Notes under the pieces: generated by a model
What the model was told of the DNA's origin: nothing
Databases searched by the model: none
Seen by the model: the letters and a program-made list of their open reading frames with translations, nothing else
Shown here: piece by piece, positions 1 through 8,486 of the stretch
Layout: each line of letters opens with the position of its first letter
Position numbering within the stretch: the stretch's first letter is position 1
From: JAAFHB01 sp963677935
GTDB taxonomy: Bacteria > Bacteroidota > Bacteroidia > Bacteroidales > Prolixibacteraceae
NCBI GenBank assembly: GCA_963677935.2
Contig: CAXXEH010000001.1
Span: 496,001-560,000, forward strand
Direction of reading: 5' to 3'
DNA length: 64,000 nucleotides
Program-made: the position numbers and the translations under genes

Positions 1-45
1 TGATTGAAGATGCCGGCTATCAGTTTATGGGAGAAGCATAATTTA

Positions 46-279
46 ATGATGAGTCCCGATCCAAACCTGTTGGTACAACTAACCCAGATACAGATGCCCT
101 TTGGAAGATATAAGGGTACCCTTTTGTGTGACCTGCCTGTTTCGTATCTTGAGTGGTTCGAACAGAAAGGTTTTCCTGAAGGCAAACTGGGAATTTTGTT
201 ACAAACTATTTACGAAATTAAGCTGAATGGCCTTGAGTATTTACTTAATCCACTACGCAAAAGCAGGTTTAAACGATGA
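46..279 (+). CDS. DUF3820 family small protein
   Basis: This is a small soluble protein of about 78 residues. It carries the compact DUF3820 signature: MPFGRYKGTLLCDLP, then SYLEWF and a LGILLQTIYEIKLNG stretch. Family members are conserved across Bacteroidota and proteobacteria, but the biochemical role is not established. The reading frame is open back to a TTG at position 4, yet the family usually begins close to the (M)SPDPNLL segment, so I place the start at the ATG at 46 (the ATG at 49 is equally possible). It overlaps the next gene by ATGA, so the two are probably translationally coupled. I recognise the family but infer no function. Confidence 0.75.
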   Translation: MMSPDPNLLVQLTQIQMPFGRYKGTLLCDLPVSYLEWFEQKGFPEGKLGILLQTIYEIKLNGLEYLLNPLRKSRFKR

Positions 280-746
280 CCACAGCCTCTCTTTCCGAAC
301 TGAGAAGGGCATTAAGCAATGTGCCAACTGCCCTTTTACCTGATTTGTGTCTCAGGTTGGCAAGGTATAAGAAGGAGAATAAGGAACTCCTCTCGTACCT
401 CCTTTTCGAAGCGGATGATGAACCTGAATACATCAGGAACATTAAAACTGAACTGGATCTCCACTTCAGGGAGATAAGCCGGGCTTCGCCCTATCTTACA
501 AAAAAAGGGGTTCGAAAAACACTTGCTTTCATCAATCAGCGAATCAGGTATTCCGGGCAAAAACGAACCGAAGCAGAGTTGCTGATCTATTTCTGTATGA
601 AATTCAAAAAGGAGGTCCCTTTTCGAAGTAACATCACCATTAAAAATATCTATCTGCGTCAGATACAGCGGATCAAAAAAACAATTGCTACACTTCATGA
701 AGATTTACAATTTGATTTCAATGAAGAGGTTAAGCTGCTGGAATAA
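276..746 (+). CDS. Conserved hypothetical protein
   Basis: This encodes a 156-residue charged, mostly helical protein with no signal peptide or membrane segment, so it is presumably cytoplasmic. I do not recognise a characterised domain. It has leucine-rich helical segments at the N-terminus and a basic middle part containing GQKRTEAELLIYFCMKFK. The start codon overlaps the stop of the DUF3820 gene (ATGA at 276-279), which supports both the start and co-expression. Its reading frame is continuous and the opposite-strand open frame across 336-698 looks like its shadow. It could be a small nucleic-acid or protein-binding factor, but nothing in the sequence shows this. Confidence 0.7.
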   Translation: MTTASLSELRRALSNVPTALLPDLCLRLARYKKENKELLSYLLFEADDEPEYIRNIKTELDLHFREISRASPYLTKKGVRKTLAFINQRIRYSGQKRTEAELLIYFCMKFKKEVPFRSNITIKNIYLRQIQRIKKTIATLHEDLQFDFNEEVKLLE

Positions 747-799
747 CTGGCGGTCAGCAATTGGAAACTGACCAAATCGCCCGTTTATAGATTTTAGGT

Positions 800-833
800 T
801 TTGCTTTTTTCAATCATAAATATCATATCTTTG
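800..833 (+). promoter_or_regulatory. Bacteroidota-type promoter for the DUF1080 gene
   Basis: A TATCTTTG at 826-833 matches the Bacteroidota -7 consensus TAnnTTTG, and TTTG at 800-803 matches the -33 element. The spacer is 22 nt, slightly longer than the usual 19-21. Transcription would start near 840, leaving a leader of about 20 nt before the ATG at 859. Confidence 0.5.
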
Positions 834-858
834 AGTAACTATAATCGAAAAAAATGCA

Positions 859-2124
859 ATGGAAAAACTAACATCATTATTTAGCTGGATGCTTTTAATA
901 GCTGCGATCTTAAGCAGTTGTGCAGAAAAGCAGAACGTATTATCCGATCAGGAAAAGCTGGATGGCTGGAAACTTTTGTTCGACGGCCAAAGTATGAAAG
1001 GGTGGAAAAACTATAATGAGCCGGGTATTACCGGATGGTCCGCCAGCGAGGGTTGCCTTACAGCCAGCGGCACAGGTAGTGACTCTACAGGATACATTAT
1101 CACAGACAAACAATACGACAATTTCGAATTGAATTTCGACTGGAAAATTGCACCGGAAGGAAACAGCGGATTGATCTACCACGTCATCGAAGGGAAGAAA
1201 TTTAAAACGCCTTACATGACAGGCCCCGAATACCAACTACTTGATGACGTTGGCTTTCCGCAAAAAGTAGAGGACTGGCAACTAACAGGCGCTGATTATG
1301 CCATGCACATAGCTGATCCGAAGGTAAAAAAATTAAATCCGGTGGGGAAATGGAACAATACCCGGATTATATTCAATAACGGCCATGTGGAACATTGGCT
1401 GAATGGCGCTAAAATAGTTGAATTCGAAGCCTGGACACCCGAATGGTTCAAATTAAAAAACAGCGGAAAGTGGAATATGGCACCTGAATATGGTCTTTCG
1501 GAAACTGGATACATAGCCTTGCAGGATCATGGAAGCAAAATCTGGTTCAGGAATATGAAAATCAAGGAGCTTCCCAAAAAAGCAAAAGCTGCCGTTGCAC
1601 TTTTTAATGGTGTAGATCTCTCAAACGGGGTTGCCTACGGAACAGAAAAATGGTTTGTTCAGGATAGTTTGTTGATTTGTGAAAGCGGTCCGGATAAAAA
1701 ATACGGATATCTGGGGACTCAATATTACTATAAAGATTTCGACCTCACCGTCGACTTTAAACAGGTTTCGAATGGTAATAGTGGCATTTTCTTTCGCTCA
1801 ACGGTCTCGGGAACGACCATTTCAGGATGGCAATGTGAAGTTGCTCCAAAAGGGAACGACTCGGGAGGGATTTACGAATCTTACGGACGTGGTTGGTTGC
1901 ACCAGATCCCGGAGGATAAAGAAAACATCCTGAAGCCGGGCGAATGGAATACCATGCGCATCAAGGTTATTGGACCAGAGGTCACTACATGGCTCAATGG
2001 ACAGGAGATGACCCACCTCAACGATTCATTGATCGGTAAAGCCAACGGACGCATTGCGCTCCAGATCCACGACGGTGGAGGAATAAAAGTACAATGGAAG
2101 AATCTGATTATCCAACCTCTTTAG
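859..2124 (+). CDS. DUF1080 (3-keto-glycoside hydrolase-like) lipoprotein, two domains
   Basis: This is a 421-residue lipoprotein. A hydrophobic N-terminus ends in the lipobox LSSC with C21 as lipid anchor. Two concanavalin-like DUF1080 (PF06439) modules follow, at about residues 35-237 and 245-421. Each has the family pattern of an LFDG/LFNG opening, a D-F-x-L/V-x-x-D-F/W strand, GNSGI/GNSGL, a W-N-x-x-R-I/M strand and a closing IWFRN/VQWKN strand. Family members act on 3-keto-glycosides in the oxidise-cleave-reduce route for glycosides, and many are annotated 3-keto-disaccharide hydrolase. It has its own promoter-like sequence and lies 12 bp before a GDPD gene. Export to the periplasm or outer membrane is inferred from the lipobox. 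A Gfo/Idh/MocA oxidoreductase, the usual partner, occurs 40 kb away at 41864. Confidence 0.85.
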   Translation: MEKLTSLFSWMLLIAAILSSCAEKQNVLSDQEKLDGWKLLFDGQSMKGWKNYNEPGITGWSASEGCLTASGTGSDSTGYIITDKQYDNFELNFDWKIAPEGNSGLIYHVIEGKKFKTPYMTGPEYQLLDDVGFPQKVEDWQLTGADYAMHIADPKVKKLNPVGKWNNTRIIFNNGHVEHWLNGAKIVEFEAWTPEWFKLKNSGKWNMAPEYGLSETGYIALQDHGSKIWFRNMKIKELPKKAKAAVALFNGVDLSNGVAYGTEKWFVQDSLLICESGPDKKYGYLGTQYYYKDFDLTVDFKQVSNGNSGIFFRSTVSGTTISGWQCEVAPKGNDSGGIYESYGRGWLHQIPEDKENILKPGEWNTMRIKVIGPEVTTWLNGQEMTHLNDSLIGKANGRIALQIHDGGGIKVQWKNLIIQPL

Positions 2125-2136
2125 TTTTATACTATT

Positions 2137-2931
2137 ATGAAATTTCCCATAATTATCTGCTTTCTTTTGTTGATCAGTATGGTATCCAACGGGCAAATCA
2201 AATATATAGCTCACCGGGGGGCATCGTATTATGCCCCTGAAAATTCGCTGGCAGCTATTAAACTCGCAGCAGAACTAGGATGTGACGGCGCCGAATGCGA
2301 TATTCAACTCACCAAAGACCACCAAATCGTATTGTGGCACGATGGTAATACCGGGCGCCTGACAAACAAAAAACTGGAAATTGCAAAATGCAACTGGTCA
2401 GAACTGAAGGAACTCAACATCAAACTCTCTCCGACCAATTCCCCATTTTTTGAAGGTCAAACGATCCCCTTATTGAAGGATGTCCTGAAAACCATCAAAA
2501 AGGGGCAACTACTGGTTATTGAAATTAAATGTGGGAAGGAGGTATTTCCTGAACTTCAGAAAGTAATCAGCAAATACTGGAAAGAGGGAAACATTGCTTT
2601 CATAGGCTTTGGCTTTGAAACCATCATTCAGGCAAAATCGCTGTTTCCTGATGTTCCCTGCTATTATCTTTCGGGTTCAAAGGATGATGTATTGAAAAGA
2701 ATTCCGGATATACAAAAGAACAAACTCGACGGCGTTGATCTGCTCTCAAAGATTATTGACCAACAATTGGTTAGTGAACTTATAAAAGCTGACCTCAAAA
2801 TATGGTGCTGGACTGTTGATGACCTTCATGAAGCAAACCGAATGATTGACCTGGGCGTGAATGTGATCACAACAAACCGGCCAACCTGGTTGAAGGAACA
2901 AATGGCAGCGAAAAATAATCAGGTTAAATGA
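2137..2931 (+). CDS. Glycerophosphodiester phosphodiesterase
   Basis: This encodes a 264-residue exported enzyme that hydrolyses glycerophosphodiesters to glycerol-3-phosphate and an alcohol. A signal peptide covers about residues 1-19. The GDPD TIM barrel begins at once with AHRGASYYAPENS, giving the catalytic H26, R27 and E35. It continues with GAECDIQLTKD (E53, D55) and LWHDG (H68), then VIEIK and a CWTVDD near the C-terminus, all standard for the family. Length is normal for a single-domain periplasmic member. It follows the DUF1080 gene by 12 bp, so the two likely share a transcript, which would end near the palindrome at 2939. The chemical function is secure; the physiological substrate is not visible. 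Confidence 0.9.
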   Translation: MKFPIIICFLLLISMVSNGQIKYIAHRGASYYAPENSLAAIKLAAELGCDGAECDIQLTKDHQIVLWHDGNTGRLTNKKLEIAKCNWSELKELNIKLSPTNSPFFEGQTIPLLKDVLKTIKKGQLLVIEIKCGKEVFPELQKVISKYWKEGNIAFIGFGFETIIQAKSLFPDVPCYYLSGSKDDVLKRIPDIQKNKLDGVDLLSKIIDQQLVSELIKADLKIWCWTVDDLHEANRMIDLGVNVITTNRPTWLKEQMAAKNNQVK

Positions 2932-2938
2932 TTGAATT

Positions 2939-2966
2939 GTAGAGACGCGCCATGGCGCGTCTCTAC
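2939..2966. repeat. Perfect 28-bp palindrome between convergent genes
   Basis: The arm GTAGAGACGCGCC at 2939-2951 is followed by its exact reverse complement, with no loop; the centre is at 2952/2953. It lies 7 bp after the GDPD stop and 15 bp before the GH51 stop on the other strand. It could act as a bidirectional terminator in RNA. There is no clear T-tract. Similar GC-rich GTAGAGACG...CGTCTCTAC palindromes are familiar interspersed repeats in bacterial genomes, so it may be one copy of a dispersed family. Confidence 0.75.
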
Positions 2967-2981
2967 CTGTAAATGGAATAT

Positions 2982-4523
2982 CTATTTTAATTGAATCAGC
3001 ACAACCGATTTTGCAGGGATTACTGCCTCTAACTGACCTTTATTCAGCTTTGCATTGGTATAATCAGTTAATGTGACTTCATCTTTCTTTCCAAAATCGT
3101 TGTAGGCATTTATTTTATTAGCCGTTACGATCTTACCCGAAACATTGGTAAATTTCGCTCCCGAAACCTCAAAACTGACGTTTTGTGATTTGGCCGGATC
3201 AAGGTTACAAAGGGTAATACTAATCACTCCCTCTTTAATGGAGGCCGAACCATTAATAGCGTCCAGTGACTCAGTCCCAGAAGTGTATTTACCGCACCTG
3301 ATCTCAATGGGTAACATTGTTGCATCCTGATGAACACTGTACATTTTAAATACATAGTAGGTTGGAGTAAGAACTATCTCCTTCTCTTTGGTCAGAATAA
3401 CCGATTGCAACACATTGATCATCTGTGCGATATTACTCATCCTGACCCTGTCGGAATGGTTATTGAAAATATTGAGGTTAATACCGGCCACAAGTGCATC
3501 ACGCAAAGTGTTCTGTTGGTATAGGAATCCGGGGTTTGTCCCCGGCTCAACATCATACCAGGTACCCCATTCGTCGACCAAAAGACCCACTTTTTTAGAA
3601 GGATCATATTTATCCATGACTTCAGAGTGCTTTGTAACCAGCTCGTCCATTTTGAGGGTCTTTTGTAAAGTCACAAACCACAATGAATCATTAAATTGGG
3701 TTGCAGATCCTTTCTTATTCCAGACCCTGGGAACCGTATAATAATGGAGTGATATGCCATTCATATTGCGACTTGCCTCCCTCATTAATACATCGGTCCA
3801 TTTGTAATCCTCGGTATTGGCTCCGCTGGCAATTTTATAAATACCAGGGGCACGCATATAAGAGGCATATTGACGGTAGAGGTCAGCATAGTATTCAGGG
3901 CGCATATTTCCACCACAACCCCAGGTTTCATTACCCGCTGACCAGTATTTTACGTTCCAGGGTTTTTCACGCCCGTTTTTCTTGCGCAGTTTGGTCATAG
4001 GACTTTCATTGGACGAAGTTACATATTCGATCCACTCTGCAGCCTCCTGAACGGAACCACTCCCAACATTCAAACAAACATAGGGATCTGCACCGATCAA
4101 TTCACAAAAATCAAGAAATTCATGTGTTCCAAAGCTGTTATCCTCGGTTACTCCACCCCAATGTACGTTAATTATTGAAGGGCGATCGGCCTTTGGCCCG
4201 ATACCATCTTTCCAATGGTAGGTATCGGCAAAACATCCCCCCGGCCACCGAACCAACGGAACTTTTAAATCCTTTAATGCGCCTACAACGTCCAAACGGA
4301 ACCCTTTGGTATTTGGGATTGGGGAATTTTCGCCAACATAAATCCCACCATATATACAATGTCCAAGGTGCTCGGCAAAATGGCCGTAGATTGCCTTGTC
4401 GATTTTCGCTCCCGGCTGATCGGCATGAATAATAATCTTATTCTGGGAAATACCCAAAATCGGAAGGGTGATAAAAATAGCAATCATTAATATCCAACTG
4501 CAACTCATTTTTCTCATACTCAT
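2982..4523 (-). CDS. Alpha-L-arabinofuranosidase, GH51
   Basis: This is a 513-residue exported retaining exo-arabinofuranosidase that removes L-arabinofuranosyl groups from arabinan, arabinoxylan or arabinogalactan. An N-terminal hydrophobic signal segment covers about residues 9-26. The catalytic (beta/alpha)8 barrel carries the GH51 hallmarks YGHFAEHLG, VRWPGGCFAD and KYWSAGNETWG with the acid/base E199. LLVDEWGTWYD with the nucleophile E318 follows, then FNNHSDRV. The C-terminal beta-sandwich runs from about residue 400 to the end. Length is normal. It is convergent with the GDPD gene and 222 bp downstream of the FGGY kinase on the same strand, so it may be read from its own promoter. It links this block to arabinose-containing glycans. 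Confidence 0.93.
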   Translation of the reverse strand: MSMRKMSCSWILMIAIFITLPILGISQNKIIIHADQPGAKIDKAIYGHFAEHLGHCIYGGIYVGENSPIPNTKGFRLDVVGALKDLKVPLVRWPGGCFADTYHWKDGIGPKADRPSIINVHWGGVTEDNSFGTHEFLDFCELIGADPYVCLNVGSGSVQEAAEWIEYVTSSNESPMTKLRKKNGREKPWNVKYWSAGNETWGCGGNMRPEYYADLYRQYASYMRAPGIYKIASGANTEDYKWTDVLMREASRNMNGISLHYYTVPRVWNKKGSATQFNDSLWFVTLQKTLKMDELVTKHSEVMDKYDPSKKVGLLVDEWGTWYDVEPGTNPGFLYQQNTLRDALVAGINLNIFNNHSDRVRMSNIAQMINVLQSVILTKEKEIVLTPTYYVFKMYSVHQDATMLPIEIRCGKYTSGTESLDAINGSASIKEGVISITLCNLDPAKSQNVSFEVSGAKFTNVSGKIVTANKINAYNDFGKKDEVTLTDYTNAKLNKGQLEAVIPAKSVVLIQLK

Positions 4524-4667
4524 CTGTTTTAAAAGTAAATTATACCTGATATAAATATTTTATTGATGTAATTAGCTGTTTAATTGTTTTTTACCATATC
4601 TGCAAACACCCTGTAATCAGGATATCAATTCAATTAAAATCAAATTTTGATATGGTTTTAGAAATAT

Positions 4668-4675
4668 CAAAAGTA
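4668..4675 (-). promoter_or_regulatory. Possible -7 element for the GH51 gene
   Basis: On the minus strand this reads TACTTTTG, matching TAnnTTTG. No matching TTTG was found at the expected distance upstream, so this is weak. The 222-bp gap between the kinase stop and the GH51 start is very AT-rich and I see nothing else definite in it apart from an ATATCAA/TTGATAT inverted repeat around 4621-4652. Confidence 0.25.
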
Positions 4676-4745
4676 ATAAATACTATTAATATTTCCTAAA
4701 TGGAAAGAAAAAAATTGAAAGGAAAATTAGTGGGAATGGATTTGT

Positions 4746-6272
4746 TTAATCCCAAAAGGGCTCAATCGATTTTGACAGCAACAAGTATCTCTCCATTAAT
4801 TGCTTGTAAACGATTCGATTTTGGTTGTCAGGGTGGTATCTCTCTCTGATTTCCGAGCATTTTTCACTGGCCGATTTCAGATCCTGGAATATTCCTGATC
4901 CTATGCCGGCAAGAATTGCTGCACCAACCGATGAGTTTTCTGATTGAGTCAGCGTAACAACCTGTATTCCTGTTACATCGGCTATAATCTGGCACCAAAT
5001 CGGACTTCTACCCCCTCCTCCAAGTAAAATAATTTTATCAACAGCAATCCCTTTTTCTTCCAAAGCAACCAGGTTGTGTCTAATTGAAAATGCAATGGCT
5101 TCGAGGATAGCGCGGACAAAATGGCCCTTTGATGTTCCCAGGTTGATCCCGACAAAAGCCCCTTTTGCTTTCTGATTGAACTCCGGAGAGCCGGTGCCCA
5201 TTAAATGGGGAAGCATCAATAATCCATCCGATCCTGAAGGTGCCGATCCTGCAAGCTGATCCATTAGTGGATATATATTGCTATTCCCCTGCCCGGCAGC
5301 AGGAGGTCCGCTAATAAAAAATTCATCTTTAAACCATTTGAGCACCATTCCTGCAGTTTGAGTGTAGGGCAAAAGAAAATATAACCCAGGAACGGCATGA
5401 CACTGGCAAGGGATTTTTAATGAAAGGTCTCTAAGCGGTTTGTTAAGCGTCACGCACATGGCCATCGAGGCGCCCAGCGTTAAGGTTATCGTCCCCGGAT
5501 GGATATTTCCGGCGCCAATCGCACCGGCTGGATGATCGTAGGCGCCAGTAATAACCAGGGTATTTACAGTCAGACCCGTGGTGATGATGGCCTCTGGTGT
5601 AAGTTTGCCAACCACTGAGCCGGAAGGTTTTAGGTCAGGCAGGTTCTCCTCTGTGATCCCCAGGAACATCAGCATCTCCTTCCACCAAATTTTTTGATTG
5701 ATATCGAAATACAGGGTAGAAGAGGATAGCGAATGCTCCGTGCAGAAAATGCCGGTCAACCGATAAAGCAGATAATCTTCAACCAAAAGATATTTATAAC
5801 TCTTTGCAAAGGTTTCCGGTTCATTTTCCCTTAACCACAGAATCCGTGTTGCCGGCCATGTAGCCACAACTTCAGGCTGTCCGGTAACATCCATGATGAG
5901 CTGACTCCCGAATTTCAGTTCGATTTCCTTCGCTTCTTTCACCGATCTGTTATCGAGCCATACGATTGCTTTCCGTAAAGGTTGACCGCTTTGGTCAGTT
6001 ACGATAAGCGTTTCCCCCTGGCTCGAAAAGGCAATTCCTTTTATCTGTGCAGGATTAATCGATGAATTCTTTAATAATTCGTTGATTATGTAGCATGAAA
6101 TGTTCCAATAGATTTCAGGATCAACTTCACACAAATCCCCAGAGGCTGATTCAAGCGTATACTCCTTTGCCGTTGTCACAATCAGGTTACCTGAACAGTT
6201 TAACAGAACACCCTTTATTGAAGTTGTTCCGACGTCAATTCCTATGGTATAGGAGATATTGTCAGGATTCAT
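4746..6272 (-). CDS. FGGY-family carbohydrate kinase (XylB-like)
   Basis: This encodes a 508-residue cytoplasmic ATP-dependent sugar kinase. The N-terminal phosphate-binding loop GIDVGTTSIKG sits at residues 11-21. It is followed by the FGGY landmarks FSSQGETLIV, KAIVWLDNRS and LVEDYLLYRLTG, then GAYDHPAGAIGAG near the catalytic Asp, and the C-terminal adenosine motif ILLGGGGRSPIWCQIIADVTG. Length is normal. The start is 15 bp after the aldolase stop, so aldolase and kinase form one operon. By position it should phosphorylate the keto-sugar made by the isomerase at 8558. Within the superfamily it looks XylB/LsrK-like, but the sequence alone does not fix the sugar; L-fuculose, xylulose, ribulose or something rarer remain open. 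Confidence 0.88.
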   Translation of the reverse strand: MNPDNISYTIGIDVGTTSIKGVLLNCSGNLIVTTAKEYTLESASGDLCEVDPEIYWNISCYIINELLKNSSINPAQIKGIAFSSQGETLIVTDQSGQPLRKAIVWLDNRSVKEAKEIELKFGSQLIMDVTGQPEVVATWPATRILWLRENEPETFAKSYKYLLVEDYLLYRLTGIFCTEHSLSSSTLYFDINQKIWWKEMLMFLGITEENLPDLKPSGSVVGKLTPEAIITTGLTVNTLVITGAYDHPAGAIGAGNIHPGTITLTLGASMAMCVTLNKPLRDLSLKIPCQCHAVPGLYFLLPYTQTAGMVLKWFKDEFFISGPPAAGQGNSNIYPLMDQLAGSAPSGSDGLLMLPHLMGTGSPEFNQKAKGAFVGINLGTSKGHFVRAILEAIAFSIRHNLVALEEKGIAVDKIILLGGGGRSPIWCQIIADVTGIQVVTLTQSENSSVGAAILAGIGSGIFQDLKSASEKCSEIRERYHPDNQNRIVYKQLMERYLLLSKSIEPFWD

Positions 6273-6287
6273 TCTGCTACCGTTTTC

Positions 6288-7103
6288 TTAATCGACAAGT
6301 TGATATCTGACAACTGCCTCTTCAGGTGACAGACCCTTTTTTACTACTTCACAAAGGGCTTCCTGAAAAGCAAAAGGATCTTTAACCTGAGTAGCGTTCC
6401 GGCCAAAAACGACTCCACGTGCACCATCACGGATTTCGTTGGCCGCCAATTGGAGTGCCTGAACCTGAAGTGGCATTTTTTCTGCACCAAGCCCAAAAAC
6501 AGGGATTGGGCAACTTTCAGTTACCTTCCTAAAATCAAAGGTATTAAATGTCTTGATCATATCACAGCCCAGTTCGCTAAGAATCCTGCATGAGGTATAA
6601 ACTTGTTCGTGCATCTGTTCTTTGGAAAGTGTTCCTGAATGGGTCGGAAAATATTCTCCGACAACCGGAATTCCACATTTATTTGCCTCATTAACCAGGC
6701 GACTGTAAACTTCCACATTCCGGGTATCGACCTCTTCGCTACCGGTTTGTAAGGTAAGTGAAGCGAGCACAATTTCGGCTCCATTAGCAACGGCTTCTTC
6801 TACCGTTTGGGCGATAACTGTATTTGCCTTGTTATAATTCCAATGAAAACAGTACACAGAACTCCAGTTGAGCCTTACTATTGGCATTGGAGCACCCTTG
6901 TAATTGAATGCAAAACGGAGGTGTTTCAGCATCCCCGGACTTAACAGAACCCCGTCGACACAAGGATTTATTTTTTCAGCCGTTTTCTTCAGATCAATCA
7001 TACCGGGGATAGGTCCATCGAACAAACCATGATCAATTGCAACAATTACCGCATTTTCGTTTCTGTTAAAAAGCTTCTCAAGTCTTAAATGTTTCCCGTT
7101 CAT
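6288..7103 (-). CDS. Class I aldolase, DhnA/FbaB/LsrF family
   Basis: This is a 271-residue cytoplasmic aldolase of the DeoC/FbaB superfamily, with a normal length and no signal peptide. AIDHGLFDG lies at residues 22-30. VLLSPGMLK and the substrate-binding VVGEYFPTHSG (147-157) follow. The Schiff-base lysine should be K184 in DMIKTFNTFDF. GLGAEKMP and a GARGVVFGRNATQ phosphate-binding end complete the fold. Members cleave phosphorylated keto-sugars such as fructose-1,6-bisphosphate, or act as thiolase on phospho-AI-2 (LsrF). It is the first gene of a two-gene operon with the kinase and has a strong promoter at 7167-7197. In context it should split the kinase product into a triose phosphate and a second fragment. 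The substrate is inferred, not read. Confidence 0.85.
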   Translation of the reverse strand: MNGKHLRLEKLFNRNENAVIVAIDHGLFDGPIPGMIDLKKTAEKINPCVDGVLLSPGMLKHLRFAFNYKGAPMPIVRLNWSSVYCFHWNYNKANTVIAQTVEEAVANGAEIVLASLTLQTGSEEVDTRNVEVYSRLVNEANKCGIPVVGEYFPTHSGTLSKEQMHEQVYTSCRILSELGCDMIKTFNTFDFRKVTESCPIPVFGLGAEKMPLQVQALQLAANEIRDGARGVVFGRNATQVKDPFAFQEALCEVVKKGLSPEEAVVRYQLVD

Positions 7104-7132
7104 ATCCTAATAAATGTGGTTAATATATGATC

Positions 7133-7148
7133 GTTTATGATTGTTTAT
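7133..7148. promoter_or_regulatory. Direct repeat, possible DeoR-family operator
   Basis: Two copies of TGTTTAT-like sequence (GTTTAT at 7133-7138 and 7143-7148) are spaced 10 bp apart, one helical turn. They lie between the predicted aldolase transcription start and its ATG. DeoR-type regulators bind short repeats in such positions. Assignment to the neighbouring regulator is inference. Confidence 0.3.
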
Positions 7149-7166
7149 CTTATCTTTATAATAAGC

Positions 7167-7197
7167 CAAAAGTATTATTTATAAATATATATGCAAA
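7167..7197 (-). promoter_or_regulatory. Promoter of the aldolase-kinase operon
   Basis: On the minus strand TTTG (7194-7197) is followed after exactly 19 nt by TACTTTTG (7167-7174). This is a full match to the Bacteroidota -33/-7 consensus. Transcription would begin near 7160 and run leftward into the aldolase gene. Confidence 0.6.
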
Positions 7198-7224
7198 ATA
7201 ATAATTTTGAAAAATTTAATTTTA

Positions 7225-7255
7225 TTGTAATTGTGATTGATTATGAATATTTTTG
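7225..7255 (+). promoter_or_regulatory. Promoter of the DeoR-type regulator gene
   Basis: TATTTTTG at 7248-7255 matches TAnnTTTG. A TTG at 7225-7227 with a 20-nt spacer serves as the -33 element. Transcription would start near 7262 with a leader of about 30 nt. The element is back to back with the leftward promoter, allowing shared control. Confidence 0.5.
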
Positions 7256-7291
7256 TTGTATCCGATCACAAAATCAATTTTTTGATTGCAA

Positions 7292-8053
7292 ATGACACCA
7301 GAGCTACGAAAAAAGAGTATCCTGAAATTACTGGAACAAAAGGACGAAATTAGTATTCAGGAGATTGTTGCACGTTGCAATACCTCTGAAATAACTGTTC
7401 GACGGGATTTGACCCTTCTCGAAAAGAAAGGATTACTGAAAAGAGTACATGGAGGAGCAGTTCAAAATCCTGCAATTTCCGAAATCTTTGGATTTGATAA
7501 TAATGCCCTCATTTGCAGCAGTCAGAAAATGGACATCTGTAAGCTGGCAGCGTTGCAAATTGAAGAAAATGACACCATTTACATGGACTGCGGCACGACT
7601 GTTTATTTTCTTGCACAATTTCTTTCCAACTTTAAAAATCTCAGAGTTATAACCAATTCGTTACCGATAGTCTCAGAATTAATGCCGCATCCACGTATTA
7701 GTGTATATCTAATTGGCGGAGAATTAGACAATGTCAGAAAAGCACTTTATGGTCCAATGACCGAGAATCTTCTTTCGAGATATAAAGCTGACAAGGCCTT
7801 TATCGGTGCCGGAGGGGTCTCCCTCTCATCCGGACTGAGTAGTAATCATGAAAAGGAGGCCTCAATCACACTTAAAATGGCAGAAGCTGCAGATAAGGTC
7901 TATTTACTTTGCGATTCGTCGAAAATCGAAAAGAATTCCTATTTCAATTATTCACCTCTTTCATTAGTCGATTATCTGATTACCGACAAAAAGATACCTC
8001 CAGCTACGCTCGCGTTGTATAAAAGTGAGAATATTAATGTTTTAACTACTTAA
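7292..8053 (+). CDS. DeoR-family transcriptional repressor
   Basis: This encodes a 253-residue cytoplasmic regulator. The N-terminal winged helix reads RKKSILKLLEQKDEISIQEI, with recognition helix SEITVRRDLTLLEKKGLLKRVHGGA at about residues 34-58, the classic DeoR pattern. The C-terminal sugar-phosphate sensor domain (DeoRC, ISOCOT fold) shows IYMDCGTTVYFLA, VITNSLPIV, YLIGGEL, KAFIGAGGVS and YLLCDSSKIEKNS. I use the ATG at 7292 rather than a TTG two codons earlier. It is divergent from the aldolase-kinase operon and upstream of the isomerase, so it probably represses both arms. Its effector would be a phosphorylated intermediate of this pathway, as is known for other DeoR members. Confidence 0.9.
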   Translation: MTPELRKKSILKLLEQKDEISIQEIVARCNTSEITVRRDLTLLEKKGLLKRVHGGAVQNPAISEIFGFDNNALICSSQKMDICKLAALQIEENDTIYMDCGTTVYFLAQFLSNFKNLRVITNSLPIVSELMPHPRISVYLIGGELDNVRKALYGPMTENLLSRYKADKAFIGAGGVSLSSGLSSNHEKEASITLKMAEAADKVYLLCDSSKIEKNSYFNYSPLSLVDYLITDKKIPPATLALYKSENINVLTT

Positions 8054-8063
8054 TTTATTTTCC

Positions 8064-8486
8064 ATGTCAAAGGATTGGTGGAAGGAAAGTGCCATGGATC
8101 TTCCGAAATTATTAACAGAAACACCTGGACCAAATTCAGTAAAAATGCATGTAAATACTGCCAGGTACATGAAAGGACTGAGCAGTCAGGTGAAATTATT
8201 TCCGGTTTGTTTTGATGAAGGTTATGGCGTTATGCTTAAAGATGTGGATGGCAACAAATATCTTGATTTCTCATCAGGTATTTATGTCACATCTCAGGGG
8301 CATTGTCATCCGAAAATCTCGGAGGCGATATCCTACTGGTCAAAGCGGCTTATGAATGCCCATGACTTTACAACACCGGAAAAAGAGAAACTCATGGAAA
8401 AATGGCGGAGATTCTCCTTGGTCTTTGAAACAAAACGGATGGCGCGTTGGAATCCTACAAGACCGGAAAGAGAATTCACCTGGTAA
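8064..8486 (+). pseudogene. Class III aminotransferase, N-terminal remnant
   Basis: The first 110 or so codons read as a good PLP class III (acetylornithine/GABA-type) aminotransferase N-terminus: DEGYGVMLKDVDGNKYLDF, SGIYVTSQGHCHPKI and a following helix to EKEKLMEK. After that the frame loses all family character and stops, whereas intact enzymes run to more than 400 residues with the PLP lysine far downstream. An A-tract at 8398-8402 is one base short: adding one A would give EKMAEIL, the expected continuation, but that frame also stops within a few codons. A large internal deletion plus frameshift is the simplest reading. It sits 10 bp after the regulator and 71 bp before the isomerase. 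Confidence 0.8.

Noticed and set aside
336..698. 120-codon open frame on the minus strand
   Set aside because: Antisense to the ATGA-coupled hypothetical gene at 276; the coupling favours the plus strand.
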